Position numbers and translations under genes: made by a program. Shown in pieces: positions 43,514 to 53,192 of a stretch of DNA of 64,000 nt. Below the pieces are notes generated by a model that was given only the letters and a program-made list of their open reading frames with translations, was not told the DNA's origin and searched no databases. How positions within the stretch are numbered: position 1 is the stretch's first letter; every line of letters starts with the position of its first letter. The DNA is from Microbacterium sp. MYb62 (GTDB taxonomy: Bacteria; Actinomycetota; Actinomycetes; Actinomycetales; Microbacteriaceae). The stretch spans positions 1 through 64,000 of the forward strand of contig NZ_PCOY01000018.1 of the NCBI RefSeq assembly GCF_002979475.1, given 5' to 3'.

Positions 43514-45004
43514 TCACTCGGCCTTGTCGGCCGCCTTCTTGGCCGGAGCCTTCTTGGCGGCCGGCTTCTTGGCCGGAGCCTTCTCGGCGGCCGGCTTCTC
43601 GGCGGCCTCGTCGGCGGCGCCGTCGGCCTTCTTCGCCGGAGCCTTCTTGGCGGCCGGCTTCTTGGCGGGAGCCTTCTTGGCCGGCTTCTCCTCGGCCTCG
43701 GTGGACTCTGCCTCCGCAGCCTCGTCGTCGGTCACGATGAAGTCGGACAGGTCGACGGCCTTGCCGTTGCTGTCGACGACCTTGACCTTGCCGAGAGCGA
43801 TCGCGAGGGCCTTGTTGCGGGCGACCTCACCGACGAGCGCGGGAAGCTGGTTCGAGGACTGCAGCGCCTCGACGAACTCCTGCGGAGCCATGCCGTACTG
43901 TGCGGCCGACTGGATGAGGTACTGGCTGAGCTCCTCCTGCGAGACCTGCACGTCGGCCTGCTCGGCGATCGTGTCGAGCAGGACCTGCGTGCGGAACTGC
44001 TTCTCGCTCGCCTCGGTGACTTCGGCGCGGTGCACGTCGTCCTCGAGACGGTTCTCGCCCTCGAGGTGGTTGTGCACCTCGTCCTCGATGAGCTGCGGCG
44101 GGACGGGGATCTCGATCTGCTCGAGCAGCGCCTCGACGAGCTTGTCGCGTGCGGCAGAGCCCTGCGTGAAGACACCCTGCTGTGCGACGCGCTCTGCCAG
44201 GCTGTCGCGGAGCTCGGCGATCGTGTCGAACTCGCTCGCGATCTGCGCGAAGTCGTCATCGGCCTCGGGGAGCTCGCGCTCCTTGACGGCCTTGACCGAG
44301 ACGGAGACCTCGGCCTCGGAGCCGGCGTGGTCTCCGCCGACGAGAGCGGAGCGGAAAGTGGTGTCCTCGCCGGCGGTGAGCGACTCGATCGCGTCGTCGA
44401 TGCCCTCGAGCAGCTCGCCGGAGCCGATCTCGTAGGAGACGCCTTCGGCACGGTCGATCTCGGCGCCGTCGATCGTGGCGACGAGGTCGAGCTCGACGAA
44501 GTCGCCCTTCGCGGCAGGGCGGTCGACGGGGACGAGCGTGCCGAAGCGCGCGCGCATGTTGTCGAGTTCCGCGTCGAGCGCGGCCTCATCGGCCTCGACA
44601 GCGTCGACCGTCACGGTGATGCCGTCGAACGACGGAAGCTCGATGTCGGGGCGGACGTCCACCTCGATGTCGACGAGCAGGTCGCCCGAGAAGTCCTTCT
44701 CGTTCGGCCACTGCGTGATGTCGGCATCCGGACGGCCGACGACGCGCAGCTTGTGCTCGACGGTCGCGTCACGGAAGAACTTGTCGAGGCCCTCGTTGAC
44801 GGCGTGCTCGATGACCGCGCCGCGACCGATGCGCTGGTCGATGATCGGAGCCGGGACCTTTCCCTTGCGGAAGCCGGGGATCTGGACGTCCTGAGCGATG
44901 TGCTCGTACGCGTGAGCGATGCTGGGCTTGAGGTCGTCCGGGGTGACCGTGATGCTGAGCTTGACCCGGGTCGGGGTCAGCTTCTCGACGGTGCTGTTCG
45001 CCAT
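43514..45004 (-). CDS. tig: Trigger factor (ribosome-associated chaperone, peptidyl-prolyl isomerase)
   Basis: 496 residues. The N-terminal ribosome-binding domain has the signature [15 protein letters not shown] at 43-57. The FKBP-type isomerase domain is near 155-245 ([29 protein letters not shown]). The C-terminal helical arm spans 250-430. The last 60 residues are an unusual Lys/Ala/Pro-rich tail of [10 protein letters not shown]-like repeats, absent from E. coli Tig and probably disordered. ATG 45004 has AAGGAG upstream. First gene of the tig-TPR-clpP1-clpP2 group. Confidence 0.96.
   Translation of the reverse strand: MANSTVEKLTPTRVKLSITVTPDDLKPSIAHAYEHIAQDVQIPGFRKGKVPAPIIDQRIGRGAVIEHAVNEGLDKFFRDATVEHKLRVVGRPDADITQWPNEKDFSGDLLVDIEVDVRPDIELPSFDGITVTVDAVEADEAALDAELDNMRARFGTLVPVDRPAAKGDFVELDLVATIDGAEIDRAEGVSYEIGSGELLEGIDDAIESLTAGEDTTFRSALVGGDHAGSEAEVSVSVKAVKERELPEADDDFAQIASEFDTIAELRDSLAERVAQQGVFTQGSAARDKLVEALLEQIEIPVPPQLIEDEVHNHLEGENRLEDDVHRAEVTEASEKQFRTQVLLDTIAEQADVQVSQEELSQYLIQSAAQYGMAPQEFVEALQSSNQLPALVGEVARNKALAIALGKVKVVDSNGKAVDLSDFIVTDDEAAEAESTEAEEKPAKKAPAKKPAAKKAPAKKADGAADEAAEKPAAEKAPAKKPAAKKAPAKKAADKAE
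43517..43690 (-). repeat. Lys/Ala/Pro codon repeats in the tig tail
   Basis: The 3' end of tig is built from near-repeats coding for [10 protein letters not shown]-like units, about six copies with one interruption ([12 protein letters not shown]). Low-complexity coding DNA, prone to copy-number change; not a CRISPR. Confidence 0.8.
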
Positions 45005-45067
45005 GCTGGTGTGTTCTCCTTGTGATTTCCGCTTCGAATCGCGGCTGTAAGGTCCGTGGGGGCCGTG

Positions 45068-45141
45068 TCGGGGCGACAGGAGTTGAACCTGCGACCTCCC
45101 GCTCCCAAAGCGGGCGCTCTACCAAGCTGAGCTACGCCCCG
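45068..45141 (-). tRNA. tRNA-Pro (UGG)
   Basis: A 74-nt cloverleaf on the reverse strand. Acceptor stem CGGGGCG/CGCCCCG (45135-45141 with 45069-45075), discriminator A at 45068. Anticodon stem CCCGC/GCGGG with loop TTTGGGA gives anticodon UGG, reading CCA codons. T-arm GCAGGTTCAACTCCTGT is normal. No 3' CCA is encoded. Confidence 0.93.
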
Positions 45142-45249
45142 GGGAATCCGCACGCAGATTCAGCCCCACCGAGTCTAACGGACAGGAGCATGCGTCAGAG
45201 TCCGGTATAGTCGATGAGTCGGCATCGAGCCTTTCCAGGGCTCGGATCC

Positions 45250-45320
45250 GGGGCTGTAGCTTAGTGGTAAAGCCTTAGTCTTCCAAACTAATGATGCGGG
45301 TTCGATTCCCGTCAGCCCCT
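45250..45320 (+). tRNA. tRNA-Gly (UCC)
   Basis: A 71-nt cloverleaf. Acceptor GGGGCTG (45250-45256) pairs with CAGCCCC (45313-45319), discriminator T at 45320. Anticodon stem TTAGT/ACTAA with loop CTTCCAA gives UCC, reading GGA. T-arm GGGTTCGATTCCC is canonical. No encoded CCA. Confidence 0.94.
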
Positions 45321-45328
45321 CCGCTTCT

Positions 45329-45358
45329 GAAGGCCCTCACCTCACGGTGGGGGCCTTC
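45329..45358 (+). terminator. Terminator of the tRNA-Gly gene
   Basis: GAAGGCCC (45329-45336) pairs with GGGCCTTC (45351-45358), continued by CACC/GGTG inside around a TCAC loop, and followed by a pyrimidine-rich TCTCTCGT. Confidence 0.75.
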
Positions 45359-45456
45359 TCTCGTCCGCCACCGCATACTCCGCCTTCTCGTCGAATACGC
45401 TGACAGCATTGCTGCACGCCCCGTCCGACCGGAAGGCAACATCGAATGGGCACGAC

Positions 45457-46692
45457 GTGACCGCCCCGCCCCGGCCGGGCGCCGATCCACACCCCTCGAC
45501 GCTCCACAGCGGCGGGCACCACCTGCCCGCTGTGTTCTCGGCGTCGGAGCCCTCCCCCGCCCCGCCATCGAGGCGCCGGAAGCCGCACAAGGGCCTCGTC
45601 TTCGGTCTGCTCGGCGGTGCGGCCGTGGTCGCCGCCCTCTCCCTCACGCAGTTGGCGGCGAACCTCGGCTATGACAGCGCCGCCACGCAGTACGAGGAAG
45701 CAGCGAGATCCGCGTCCGCGGCGCAGGCTGCGGTCCGCACCGACACGGCGGGCCTGCGCACGGCCGCCGAGGCGGGGGAACTGATCCTCGCCGGCGGAAA
45801 CCAGCCGCTCACCGTCGCCGACGATGTGCAGGCCGCTTTCGCCACGGCCGTCGACGACGGCGCGGCGGCGGCGACCGGCGCGGACGGCGTCATCGCCTCC
45901 GACATCCCCGACACGGGCACGAAGCCGACTTGGTTCTGGGAGCTGTTCGGTGCCACGGCCGAACTGGAGCAGCACCACGACGAGGTGAGCGGACTGTCCG
46001 ACGATCTGACGGCGGCATCCGCCGAGGTCACCGGTGCGTTCGAGGCCCTCACGGAGAGCGGTCTGACCGTCATGACGGCCACGGCTGCGGCGGCTCCGGC
46101 GTTCGAGGCCGCGCACCTCTCCGCGCGCAATGATGCCGTGATCGCTCTGCGCGACGCGGCGGCGGATGCGACCGCCACCGCCACGGTGGATGAATCCACC
46201 GTGACGACGTATCTCACCCTGCAGGATGCCGCGGCGCAGGTCGTGGCGACCGAGAGCGAGGAGATGGCGCAGAAGTCTGGCCCCCTCATGAGCGCTCGGC
46301 TCGAGATCGAGGCCTTCGCCCGCTCGCTCGCACCCGGGGTGCTCCTGGACTTCGACTGGGCCCCGGTGGTCAGCGGTGCCGGCTACAACGGCAGCATGGG
46401 CGGGTACACGACGTGGTGGTGGGACGACCCTGGCCGCGCGACCATCGAGCTCTCGAACTCCGTCGCGGAGCAGTGGCCCGCCGAACGGAGCCGTGCCCTC
46501 ATCGCCCATGAGGTCGGCCACGCGATCAGCGTCAAGTGCCAGGGCATGTACGACGCGTCCACACCTGACAGCATCGAGAAGTGGGCGACCGCGTGGGCCA
46601 TCAGCATGGGCTTCACGGACGACGCCAACGGCGTCTGGGCCTATGGCTACCCTCCGCAGGAGTACATCGATGCCGCGTCAGGCTGCCGCTGA
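45457..46692 (+). CDS. Membrane-anchored protein with a HEVGH metallopeptidase-like motif
   Basis: About 411 residues from the GTG at 45457 (an earlier TTG at 45409 is also possible; neither has a good ribosome site). A Pro/His-rich cytoplasmic start precedes one transmembrane helix (GLVFGLLGGAAVVAALSL near 45-65). An Ala/Thr/Glu-rich helical stretch, possibly coiled coil, spans 75-285. The C-terminal region has AWWWDD-like WWWDDPGRATIEL and ALIAHEVGHAIS, an HExxH zinc-site pattern, then a Cys pair (KCQGM, SGCR). A third zinc ligand is not obvious. Could be a cell-surface protease or a degenerate one. No family recognised. Confidence 0.75.
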   Translation: MTAPPRPGADPHPSTLHSGGHHLPAVFSASEPSPAPPSRRRKPHKGLVFGLLGGAAVVAALSLTQLAANLGYDSAATQYEEAARSASAAQAAVRTDTAGLRTAAEAGELILAGGNQPLTVADDVQAAFATAVDDGAAAATGADGVIASDIPDTGTKPTWFWELFGATAELEQHHDEVSGLSDDLTAASAEVTGAFEALTESGLTVMTATAAAAPAFEAAHLSARNDAVIALRDAAADATATATVDESTVTTYLTLQDAAAQVVATESEEMAQKSGPLMSARLEIEAFARSLAPGVLLDFDWAPVVSGAGYNGSMGGYTTWWWDDPGRATIELSNSVAEQWPAERSRALIAHEVGHAISVKCQGMYDASTPDSIEKWATAWAISMGFTDDANGVWAYGYPPQEYIDAASGCR

Positions 46693-46713
46693 GCGGACCG
46701 TCTCCGGGAGAAG

Positions 46714-46749
46714 GAAGAAGCCGCCGCGATCACTCGCGGCGGCTTCTTC
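46714..46749. terminator. Bidirectional hairpin terminator
   Basis: A perfect 15-bp stem (46714-46728 with 46735-46749) and a 6-nt loop ATCACT lie between the convergent HEVGH gene and rbpA. Strong GC core with AAGAAG/CTTCTT ends. Confidence 0.85.
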
Positions 46750-46764
46750 GATGTCAGGTCGAGG

Positions 46765-47118
46765 TCACTGACCCCGGCGCTCGCGCAGCTGCGTGAGCGC
46801 GTCGTCCAGAAGCTGGACGGCCTCTTCGTCGGTGCGACGCTCCTTCACGTAAGCGAGGTGCGTCTTGTACGGTTCCGCCTTCGCGAGCGCAGGCGGGTTC
46901 TCCTTGTCGCGACCGGCGGGGAGGCCGGACTGCGGGTGATCGATCGTCTCCGGGATCTCCTCTTCGGGGAGACCGGCCGCGAAGTACCTCACGGTCTCGT
47001 TGCCGAGGCCGTCCCAGTACGAGACCGCGATGCGGTCGGCGTGATAGCCGTGGTCCTGCTCCCCCATCGGGCCGGAGCCGACACGGGTGCCACGGATCGC
47101 GTTTCCACCGGTAGCCAT
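46765..47118 (-). CDS. rbpA: RNA polymerase-binding protein RbpA
   Basis: 117 residues; actinobacterial factor that binds RNA polymerase and sigma A and stabilises open complexes. The start MATGGNAIRGTRVGSGPMGE carries the conserved N-terminal tail and basic linker, followed by the core domain (VSYWDGLGNETVRYFAAG) and sigma-interacting C-terminus. The usual zinc/core cysteines are not seen, as in some family members. ATG 47118 overlaps the secG stop by one base, so it is co-translated with secG. Confidence 0.93.
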   Translation of the reverse strand: MATGGNAIRGTRVGSGPMGEQDHGYHADRIAVSYWDGLGNETVRYFAAGLPEEEIPETIDHPQSGLPAGRDKENPPALAKAEPYKTHLAYVKERRTDEEAVQLLDDALTQLRERRGQ

Positions 47119-47366
47119 CAGATGACCTCGAATTTCGTGATGAGGCCCAGCGCGACGATGGCGACGAACCAGGTCAGAGCCAGGACGACGGTGAAGCGGT
47201 TCAAGTTCCGCTCCGCGAGACCGGAGGAGCCGACCGCAGAGGTCATGCCGCCACCGAACATGTCGGACAGGCCACCGCCGCGACCTTTGTGCAAGAGGAT
47301 GAGGAGGGTCAGCAGAACGCTGGTGATACCCAGCACGACCTGCAGGACGAACTCGAGAATTGCCAC
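47118..47366 (-). CDS. secG: Protein translocase subunit SecG
   Basis: 82 residues with two transmembrane helices (about 3-25 and 58-78) joined by the conserved cytoplasmic loop LLHKGRGGGLSDMFGGG with GSSGLAERNLNR. Part of the SecYEG channel. GTG 47366 has GAAAGG upstream. Located after the tpiA terminator and followed by rbpA. Confidence 0.95.
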   Translation of the reverse strand: MAILEFVLQVVLGITSVLLTLLILLHKGRGGGLSDMFGGGMTSAVGSSGLAERNLNRFTVVLALTWFVAIVALGLITKFEVI

Positions 47367-47419
47367 GAGAAAGAGCCTTTCGCTGGGGCCGGAACGCCCC
47401 CGTAACGGTCAAGTATACG

Positions 47420-47447
47420 GTGCAGCGGGGCCGCAGCCCCGCTGCAC
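47420..47447 (-). terminator. Terminator of the gap-pgk-tpiA operon
   Basis: A perfect 12-bp stem (47420-47431 with 47436-47447), loop CGCA, abutting the tpiA stop. It ends the glycolytic operon, so secG-rbpA needs its own promoter in the remaining 53 bp. Confidence 0.75.
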
Positions 47448-48239
47448 TCACACGCCGACGTGCTTCTCGAAGCGGATGATCGCGGCGAACTCGTCCACGA
47501 CGAGGCTCGCCCCGCCGACCAGAGCGCCGTCCACATCGGGCTCGCGCATGAAGCTGGCGATGTTCGCCGACTTCACCGAGCCGCCGTAGAGGATGCGCGT
47601 GCGGGCCGCTGCCTCGTCGCCGAGGACCTTCGCGATGACCGCGCGCAGAGCCGCGCAGACGTCCTGTGCCTGCTGCGGCGTCGCCGCCTGACCCGAGCCG
47701 ATGGCCCACACCGGCTCGTACGCCACGACGATGTCCGCCTGAGGCGAGACGCCCTGGAGCGCGGCCTCGAGCTGCGACACCGGAACAGCACTGGCACCGA
47801 ACTTCTCGAGGTCGCCCGCCGTCTCGCCGACGCAGATCACCGGCACGAGGCCGTGCTTGAGCGAGGCCTTCACCTTGGCCGCCACGACGTCGTCGCCCTC
47901 AGCGTGGTACTCACGACGCTCCGAGTGGCCGATGATGACGTACTTCGCGTCGAGCTTCGCCAGGAACGCCCCGGAGATCTCGCCGGTGAACGCACCGGAG
48001 TCGTGCGCCGACACGTCCTGCGCACCGAGCGCGAACGGGATCTTGTCCGCGTCGATGAGCGTCTGCACGCTGCGGATGTCGGTGAACGGCGGGAAGACCG
48101 CGACCTCGACGGATCCGTCCTCATGCTTCGCGTCCTTCAGCGTCCAGTGCAGCTTCTGCACGAACGCGACCGCCTGAAGGTGGTCGAGATTCATCTTCCA
48201 GTTTCCCGCGATCAGCGGGGTACGAGAGTTCACGCCCAT
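47448..48239 (-). CDS. tpiA: Triosephosphate isomerase
   Basis: 263 residues; interconverts dihydroxyacetone phosphate and glyceraldehyde 3-phosphate. Catalytic Lys15 in AGNWKMN, His in VIIGHSERREY near 100, Glu in VAYEPVWAIGSGQAA near 172, and the phosphate loop ILYGGSVK near 220 are all intact. Its start overlaps the pgk end by 10 bp. Confidence 0.97.
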   Translation of the reverse strand: MGVNSRTPLIAGNWKMNLDHLQAVAFVQKLHWTLKDAKHEDGSVEVAVFPPFTDIRSVQTLIDADKIPFALGAQDVSAHDSGAFTGEISGAFLAKLDAKYVIIGHSERREYHAEGDDVVAAKVKASLKHGLVPVICVGETAGDLEKFGASAVPVSQLEAALQGVSPQADIVVAYEPVWAIGSGQAATPQQAQDVCAALRAVIAKVLGDEAAARTRILYGGSVKSANIASFMREPDVDGALVGGASLVVDEFAAIIRFEKHVGV

Positions 48240-49444
48240 CCGAGGACCTCCAGCCCAGGTAGTTTCTTGCCCTCGAGGAATTCGAGGCTCGCGCCGCCGC
48301 CGGTCGAGATGTGACCGAACTGGTCATCGGAGAAGCCCAGCTGCCGCACGGCCGCAGCGGAATCGCCACCACCGACGACGCTGAGGCCCTCGACCTCGGT
48401 GAGCGCCTGCGCCACGGTCTTGGTGCCGGCAGCGAATGCCGGGAACTCGAACACGCCCATCGGGCCGTTCCAGAACACGGTCTTCGACGCGCGGATGACC
48501 TCGGCGAAGTTCGCCGCCGTCTCGGGGCCGATGTCGAGGCCGATTCCCGAGGCGCCGAACGGCGTGGACTCGATCGCATCGGCTGCGGCGATCTCATGCG
48601 CCGCATCCGCACCGAAGGAGGCCGCGACGACGACATCGGTGGGGAGCACGAGTTCCACGCCGCGCTCCGCCGCCTCCGCGATGTAGCCGCGGACGGTCTC
48701 CAACTGATCTTCTTCCAGCAGGCTCGATGCCACCGCGTGGCCCTGCGCCTTGAGGAAGGTGAACAGCATGCCGCCACCGACGAGAATCTTGTCCACCCGC
48801 GGAAGCAGGTGCGAGATGACGCCGAGCTTGTCGCTGACCTTCGAGCCGCCGAGCACGACCGCGTAGGGACGCTCGGGGTTCTCGGTCAGGCGGTCGAGCA
48901 CGTCGAGCTCGGCCGCGATAAGCAGACCGGCTGCGGACGGGAGCAGCTCCGCGAGCTCGTACACGCTCGCCTGCTTGCGGTGCACGACGCCGAATCCGTC
49001 GGAGACGAGCACATCGCCGAGTTCTGCGAGCTCCGCCGCGAAGGCGGCACGGGTGGCGTCGTCCTTCGCGGTCTCCCCCGGGTTGAACCGCAGGTTCTCG
49101 ATGACGACGACTCCGCCGTCCTCGAGGGAGGCCACAGCCTCCGTCGCCGACTCGCCGACCGTGTCGCGCGCGAACGCGACCGGAGCACCGAGCAGCTCGG
49201 ACAGCCGCTGAGCCACCGGCTCCAGGCTGTACTGCGGGTCGGGCGCGCCGTCCGGGCGTCCGAGGTGAGAGCACACCACGACGCGGGCGCCCGCGTTGAT
49301 GAGTGCGTTGAGGGTCGGCAGCGAGGCGCGGACACGGCCATCGTCCGTGATGATCCCGTCCCGGAGGGGGACATTGAGATCACAACGGACGATGACGCGC
49401 TTGCCCTCGAGCGGCCCCAGAGTGTCCAGGGTGCGCAGAGTCAT
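48230..49444 (-). CDS. pgk: Phosphoglycerate kinase
   Basis: 404 residues, standard length. VIVRCDLNVPLRDG near 17-30, VVCSHLGRPDG near 56-66, KVSDKLGVISHLL near 205, WNGPMGVFEFP near 325 and GGGDSAAAVRQLG near 362 mark substrate and nucleotide sites. Second gene of the gap-pgk-tpiA operon, 10 bp after gap. Confidence 0.97.
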   Translation of the reverse strand: MTLRTLDTLGPLEGKRVIVRCDLNVPLRDGIITDDGRVRASLPTLNALINAGARVVVCSHLGRPDGAPDPQYSLEPVAQRLSELLGAPVAFARDTVGESATEAVASLEDGGVVVIENLRFNPGETAKDDATRAAFAAELAELGDVLVSDGFGVVHRKQASVYELAELLPSAAGLLIAAELDVLDRLTENPERPYAVVLGGSKVSDKLGVISHLLPRVDKILVGGGMLFTFLKAQGHAVASSLLEEDQLETVRGYIAEAAERGVELVLPTDVVVAASFGADAAHEIAAADAIESTPFGASGIGLDIGPETAANFAEVIRASKTVFWNGPMGVFEFPAFAAGTKTVAQALTEVEGLSVVGGGDSAAAVRQLGFSDDQFGHISTGGGASLEFLEGKKLPGLEVLGWA

Positions 49445-49454
49445 GTTTCTGAGC

Positions 49455-50465
<1,011 letters not shown>

Positions 50466-50541
50466 TCAGGTCTCCCTGTTTCTCGTGCGCTGCACACAGC
50501 TTTCCAGCATGCGTGGAGCGCGGGGTTTTTTGGCTGAGAGG

Positions 50542-50573
50542 GCGTCCCGACGAGCCGTGGCCCGTCGGGACGC
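50542..50573 (-). terminator. Hairpin downstream of sodA
   Basis: GCGTCCCGACG (50542-50552) pairs perfectly with CGTCGGGACGC (50563-50573) around a 10-nt loop, 8 bp after the sodA stop. No strong T-run on the reverse strand. Confidence 0.65.
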
Positions 50574-50580
50574 GACCCGA

Positions 50581-51207
50581 TTACGACAGTACCAGCAGGC
50601 CGTTCGTCTGCTTGCGGGCGACGTCGAGACGCTGGGCGACGTTCTCCCAGTTCGCGATGTTCCACGCGGCCTTGACGTAGTCGGCCTTCACGTTGAGGTA
50701 GTCCAGGTAGAAGGCGTGCTCCCACATGTCGAGCTGGAAGAGCGGGATCGTGCCCTGCGCCGTGTTCGACTGCTGGTCGAACAGCTGCTGGATGATCAGG
50801 CGCGAGCCGATCGAGTCCCAGCTGAGGACGGCCCAGCCGGAGCCCTGGATACCGGTCGCCGCCGCCGTGAAGTGCGCCTGGAACTTCTCGAACGATCCGA
50901 AGTACTCGTCGATCGCCGCCTTCAGCTCGCCCTCGGGCTGGCCTCCGCCGTTCGGCGACAGGTTGGTCCAGAAGATCGAGTGATTGACGTGACCGCCGAG
51001 GTTGAAGGCGAGGTCCTTCTCGAGCTTGTTGACGTTCGCGAGGTTGCCGCTCTCGCGGGCCTCGGCGAGCTGGTCGAGAGCGGTGTTCGCGCCGGCGACA
51101 TAGGCCGCGTGGTGCTTGTCATGGTGCAGCTCCATGATCTTGCCGCTGATGTGCGGCTCGAGAGCTGCGAAGTCGTAGGGAAGGTCGGGGAGCGTGTAGG
51201 TCGCCAT
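50581..51207 (-). CDS. sodA: Superoxide dismutase (Mn/Fe type)
   Basis: 208 residues; converts superoxide to peroxide and oxygen. Metal ligands: His in [12 protein letters not shown] near 27, His in [10 protein letters not shown] near 75, and Asp/His in [11 protein letters not shown] near 160-170. Domain pattern and [11 protein letters not shown] are standard. Mn versus Fe cannot be fixed by eye. ATG 51207 fits the family start [20 protein letters not shown] -10-like element lies about 85 bp upstream at 51292-51297. Confidence 0.95.
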   Translation of the reverse strand: MATYTLPDLPYDFAALEPHISGKIMELHHDKHHAAYVAGANTALDQLAEARESGNLANVNKLEKDLAFNLGGHVNHSIFWTNLSPNGGGQPEGELKAAIDEYFGSFEKFQAHFTAAATGIQGSGWAVLSWDSIGSRLIIQQLFDQQSNTAQGTIPLFQLDMWEHAFYLDYLNVKADYVKAAWNIANWENVAQRLDVARKQTNGLLVLS

Positions 51208-51364
51208 ATCGCTTTCATCCAATCCGCGCCGCGCCGCGGCGCTTGCCGATCCTCCGCGCCACCGATGTGCGGCGTAGAGCGGACGTGATTCATCCTACTG
51301 ACGACAACGCGACTGCGCCCCGGAACCTTCCGCCATATGACGGTTCTGATCCGTCCGCGCCCGA

Positions 51365-52135
51365 TCAGGCGTTCATGTCCGCGCGGGGGATACCCAGAGC
51401 GAACGGACTGAGTGCGAGCCTCCGGCGCTCGATGAACAGCAGCGAGTCCTGACGGAGGGCAGCCGGATTCGGAGCCCCCGTCGCCAGGATCTGCGCCATG
51501 AGGGCGACCGCCGCTTCGGAGGCGTTCTCGGGCGTCGCGGGGAACGAGATCCGCTCCGCGTGAGCCTTCGCTCCGATCGGGAGCACGTGGATCCTGCCGG
51601 TTCCGGCCTTGAAACCGATGCTCACGGAGGTCTTGCGGCGTGCGGACCACCGTTCGGCCCTGGCGAGGGCGTCATGCGCCGGGTCGGCGTACCAGACGTG
51701 CACTTGCGCCTCGGACCTGCCGTCCCCCAGCGCGGCCGTCGCCTCGCACAGCGTGACGAGCGTCTGCGTCACGGCGGGAGCGAGCGCTGCGAAGTCGTCG
51801 ACGAACCGCTCCCCCGGGAGATGGCTCCCGTTGGGGAGGAGCGCGATGTCATCCGCGCGCCAGTGGTACGGCAGTGCCGTGTCGGGGAGCGACTCGAAGT
51901 CGCGGTACTCCTCGTCCGCCGCGGCCCCCGCCGGCTCGACGAGGATGTCGGCGCCGCCGCTGCGCGAAGGACGCACGGTGACCTGTCGCGCACCGTCGTA
52001 CCAGCGGACGAAGGGCCCCTCGGCGATCGTGGGGGCGACGCCGAGAACCGAGATCGCGTCGCCGATCACCTCGGCGAACGGCGTATCCGCCGTCGTCGCA
52101 CCGAACCCTGCATCACGCCAGTCGAAGACACTCAT
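51365..52135 (-). CDS. Hypothetical protein between whiA and sodA
   Basis: 256 residues, no signal or membrane segment, no known motif. Opening MSVFDWRDAGFGATTAD and a middle HVWYADPAHDALARAERW. Codon use matches neighbours, so it is a resident gene. It lies 12 bp downstream of whiA in the same direction and probably shares its transcript. Function unknown. Confidence 0.75.
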   Translation of the reverse strand: MSVFDWRDAGFGATTADTPFAEVIGDAISVLGVAPTIAEGPFVRWYDGARQVTVRPSRSGGADILVEPAGAAADEEYRDFESLPDTALPYHWRADDIALLPNGSHLPGERFVDDFAALAPAVTQTLVTLCEATAALGDGRSEAQVHVWYADPAHDALARAERWSARRKTSVSIGFKAGTGRIHVLPIGAKAHAERISFPATPENASEAAVALMAQILATGAPNPAALRQDSLLFIERRRLALSPFALGIPRADMNA

Positions 52136-52147
52136 GCCGGGATTGTC

Positions 52148-53125
52148 TCAAACGTCGAGCCCGACGGGCACCGCCGCTTCCGTTCCGGGGATGCCCTCCT
52201 GCTGGGCGCGCTTGTCGGCCATCGCGAGGAGGCGGCGGATGCGACCGGCGACAGCATCCTTCGTCAGGGGCGGGTCGGCGTGGTGGCCGAGCTCGTCGAG
52301 GCTGGCATCGCGGTGCGCGAGACGAAGCTCCCCCGCGACCTTCAGGTGATCGGGCACCTCGTCGGCCAGGATCTCGAGAGCACGCTCGACACGTGCGCAC
52401 GCGGCGACAGCGGCCTGAGCGGAGCGGCGGAGGTTCGCGTCGTCGAAGTTCACCAGACGGTTCACACCGGCGCGCACCTCGCGGCGCTGACGGAGCTCCT
52501 CCCAGGCGATGGCGGTCTTGTGCGCGCCGATCTCGTTGAGGATCGTGCGGATCGCCTCGCCCTCGCGCACGACGACGCGCGGCATTCCGCGGACCTCGCG
52601 AGCTTTGGCGGCGACACCGAGTCGGTGAGCGGCGCCGACGAGGGCCATCGCGGCTTCCGAGGAGGGGCAGACGACTTCGAGCATCGCGGAGCGGCCGGGC
52701 TCGCTCAGGGTGCCCGCGGCGAGGAAAGCACCGCGCCACAGGCCGGCGACCTCAGCGCGCGAGCCGGTGGTCAGCCGGTTGGGCAGTCCGCGCACGGGCC
52801 GCCGCCGCTGGTCGAGCAATCCCGTCTGACGGGCGAGGGTCTCCCCCTGCGCGATGACGCGCACCGCCCAGCGCGCTCCGTCGTTCGCGGTGCTCGACTG
52901 CACCTGGGCGATCTCGGGACGCACCCCGTAGATCTCGGCGAGGTCCCGTGCGACGCGACGCGCGAGAGTCTCGGCATCCACCTCGGCCTCTACGGCCACG
53001 CGACCGGCGATCGAATGCAGTCCGCCGGCGAACCGGAGGATCGCGGTCACCTCCGCGACGCGCACCGTCGGGGGTGCGTTGCGGATGCTGACCAGCTCGG
53101 CCTTGACGTCGGTGGTTAGTGCCAC
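52148..53125 (-). CDS. whiA: DNA-binding protein WhiA
   Basis: 325 residues. The N-terminal LAGLIDADG-like (homing-endonuclease-derived) domain has [12 protein letters not shown] and [17 protein letters not shown]. The C-terminal helix-turn-helix domain has [38 protein letters not shown] broken over 195-235 and [20 protein letters not shown] near 285-305. Controls cell division and sporulation genes in actinobacteria. 67 bp after rapZ. Confidence 0.96.
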   Translation of the reverse strand: MALTTDVKAELVSIRNAPPTVRVAEVTAILRFAGGLHSIAGRVAVEAEVDAETLARRVARDLAEIYGVRPEIAQVQSSTANDGARWAVRVIAQGETLARQTGLLDQRRRPVRGLPNRLTTGSRAEVAGLWRGAFLAAGTLSEPGRSAMLEVVCPSSEAAMALVGAAHRLGVAAKAREVRGMPRVVVREGEAIRTILNEIGAHKTAIAWEELRQRREVRAGVNRLVNFDDANLRRSAQAAVAACARVERALEILADEVPDHLKVAGELRLAHRDASLDELGHHADPPLTKDAVAGRIRRLLAMADKRAQQEGIPGTEAAVPVGLDV

Positions 53126-53192
53126 GACACTCCTTCACGTTCACGCGCCGGATCGCGACGCAAACGTCCAGCTTACTCGGCCGGACGGCTCG

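Noticed and set aside
43517-43690. Repeats in the tig tail as a possible CRISPR array
   Set aside because: Repeats are codon-based, imperfect, without unique spacers, and in frame with tig.
42842-45025. Very long forward open frame opposite tig
   Set aside because: Antisense shadow of a high-GC gene: Leu/Gly/Val/Arg-rich repeats mirror tig codons, and tig has full family motifs.
45068-45320. tRNA pair as an integration site of a mobile element
   Set aside because: No integrase, no repeated tRNA 3' end and only housekeeping genes around it.
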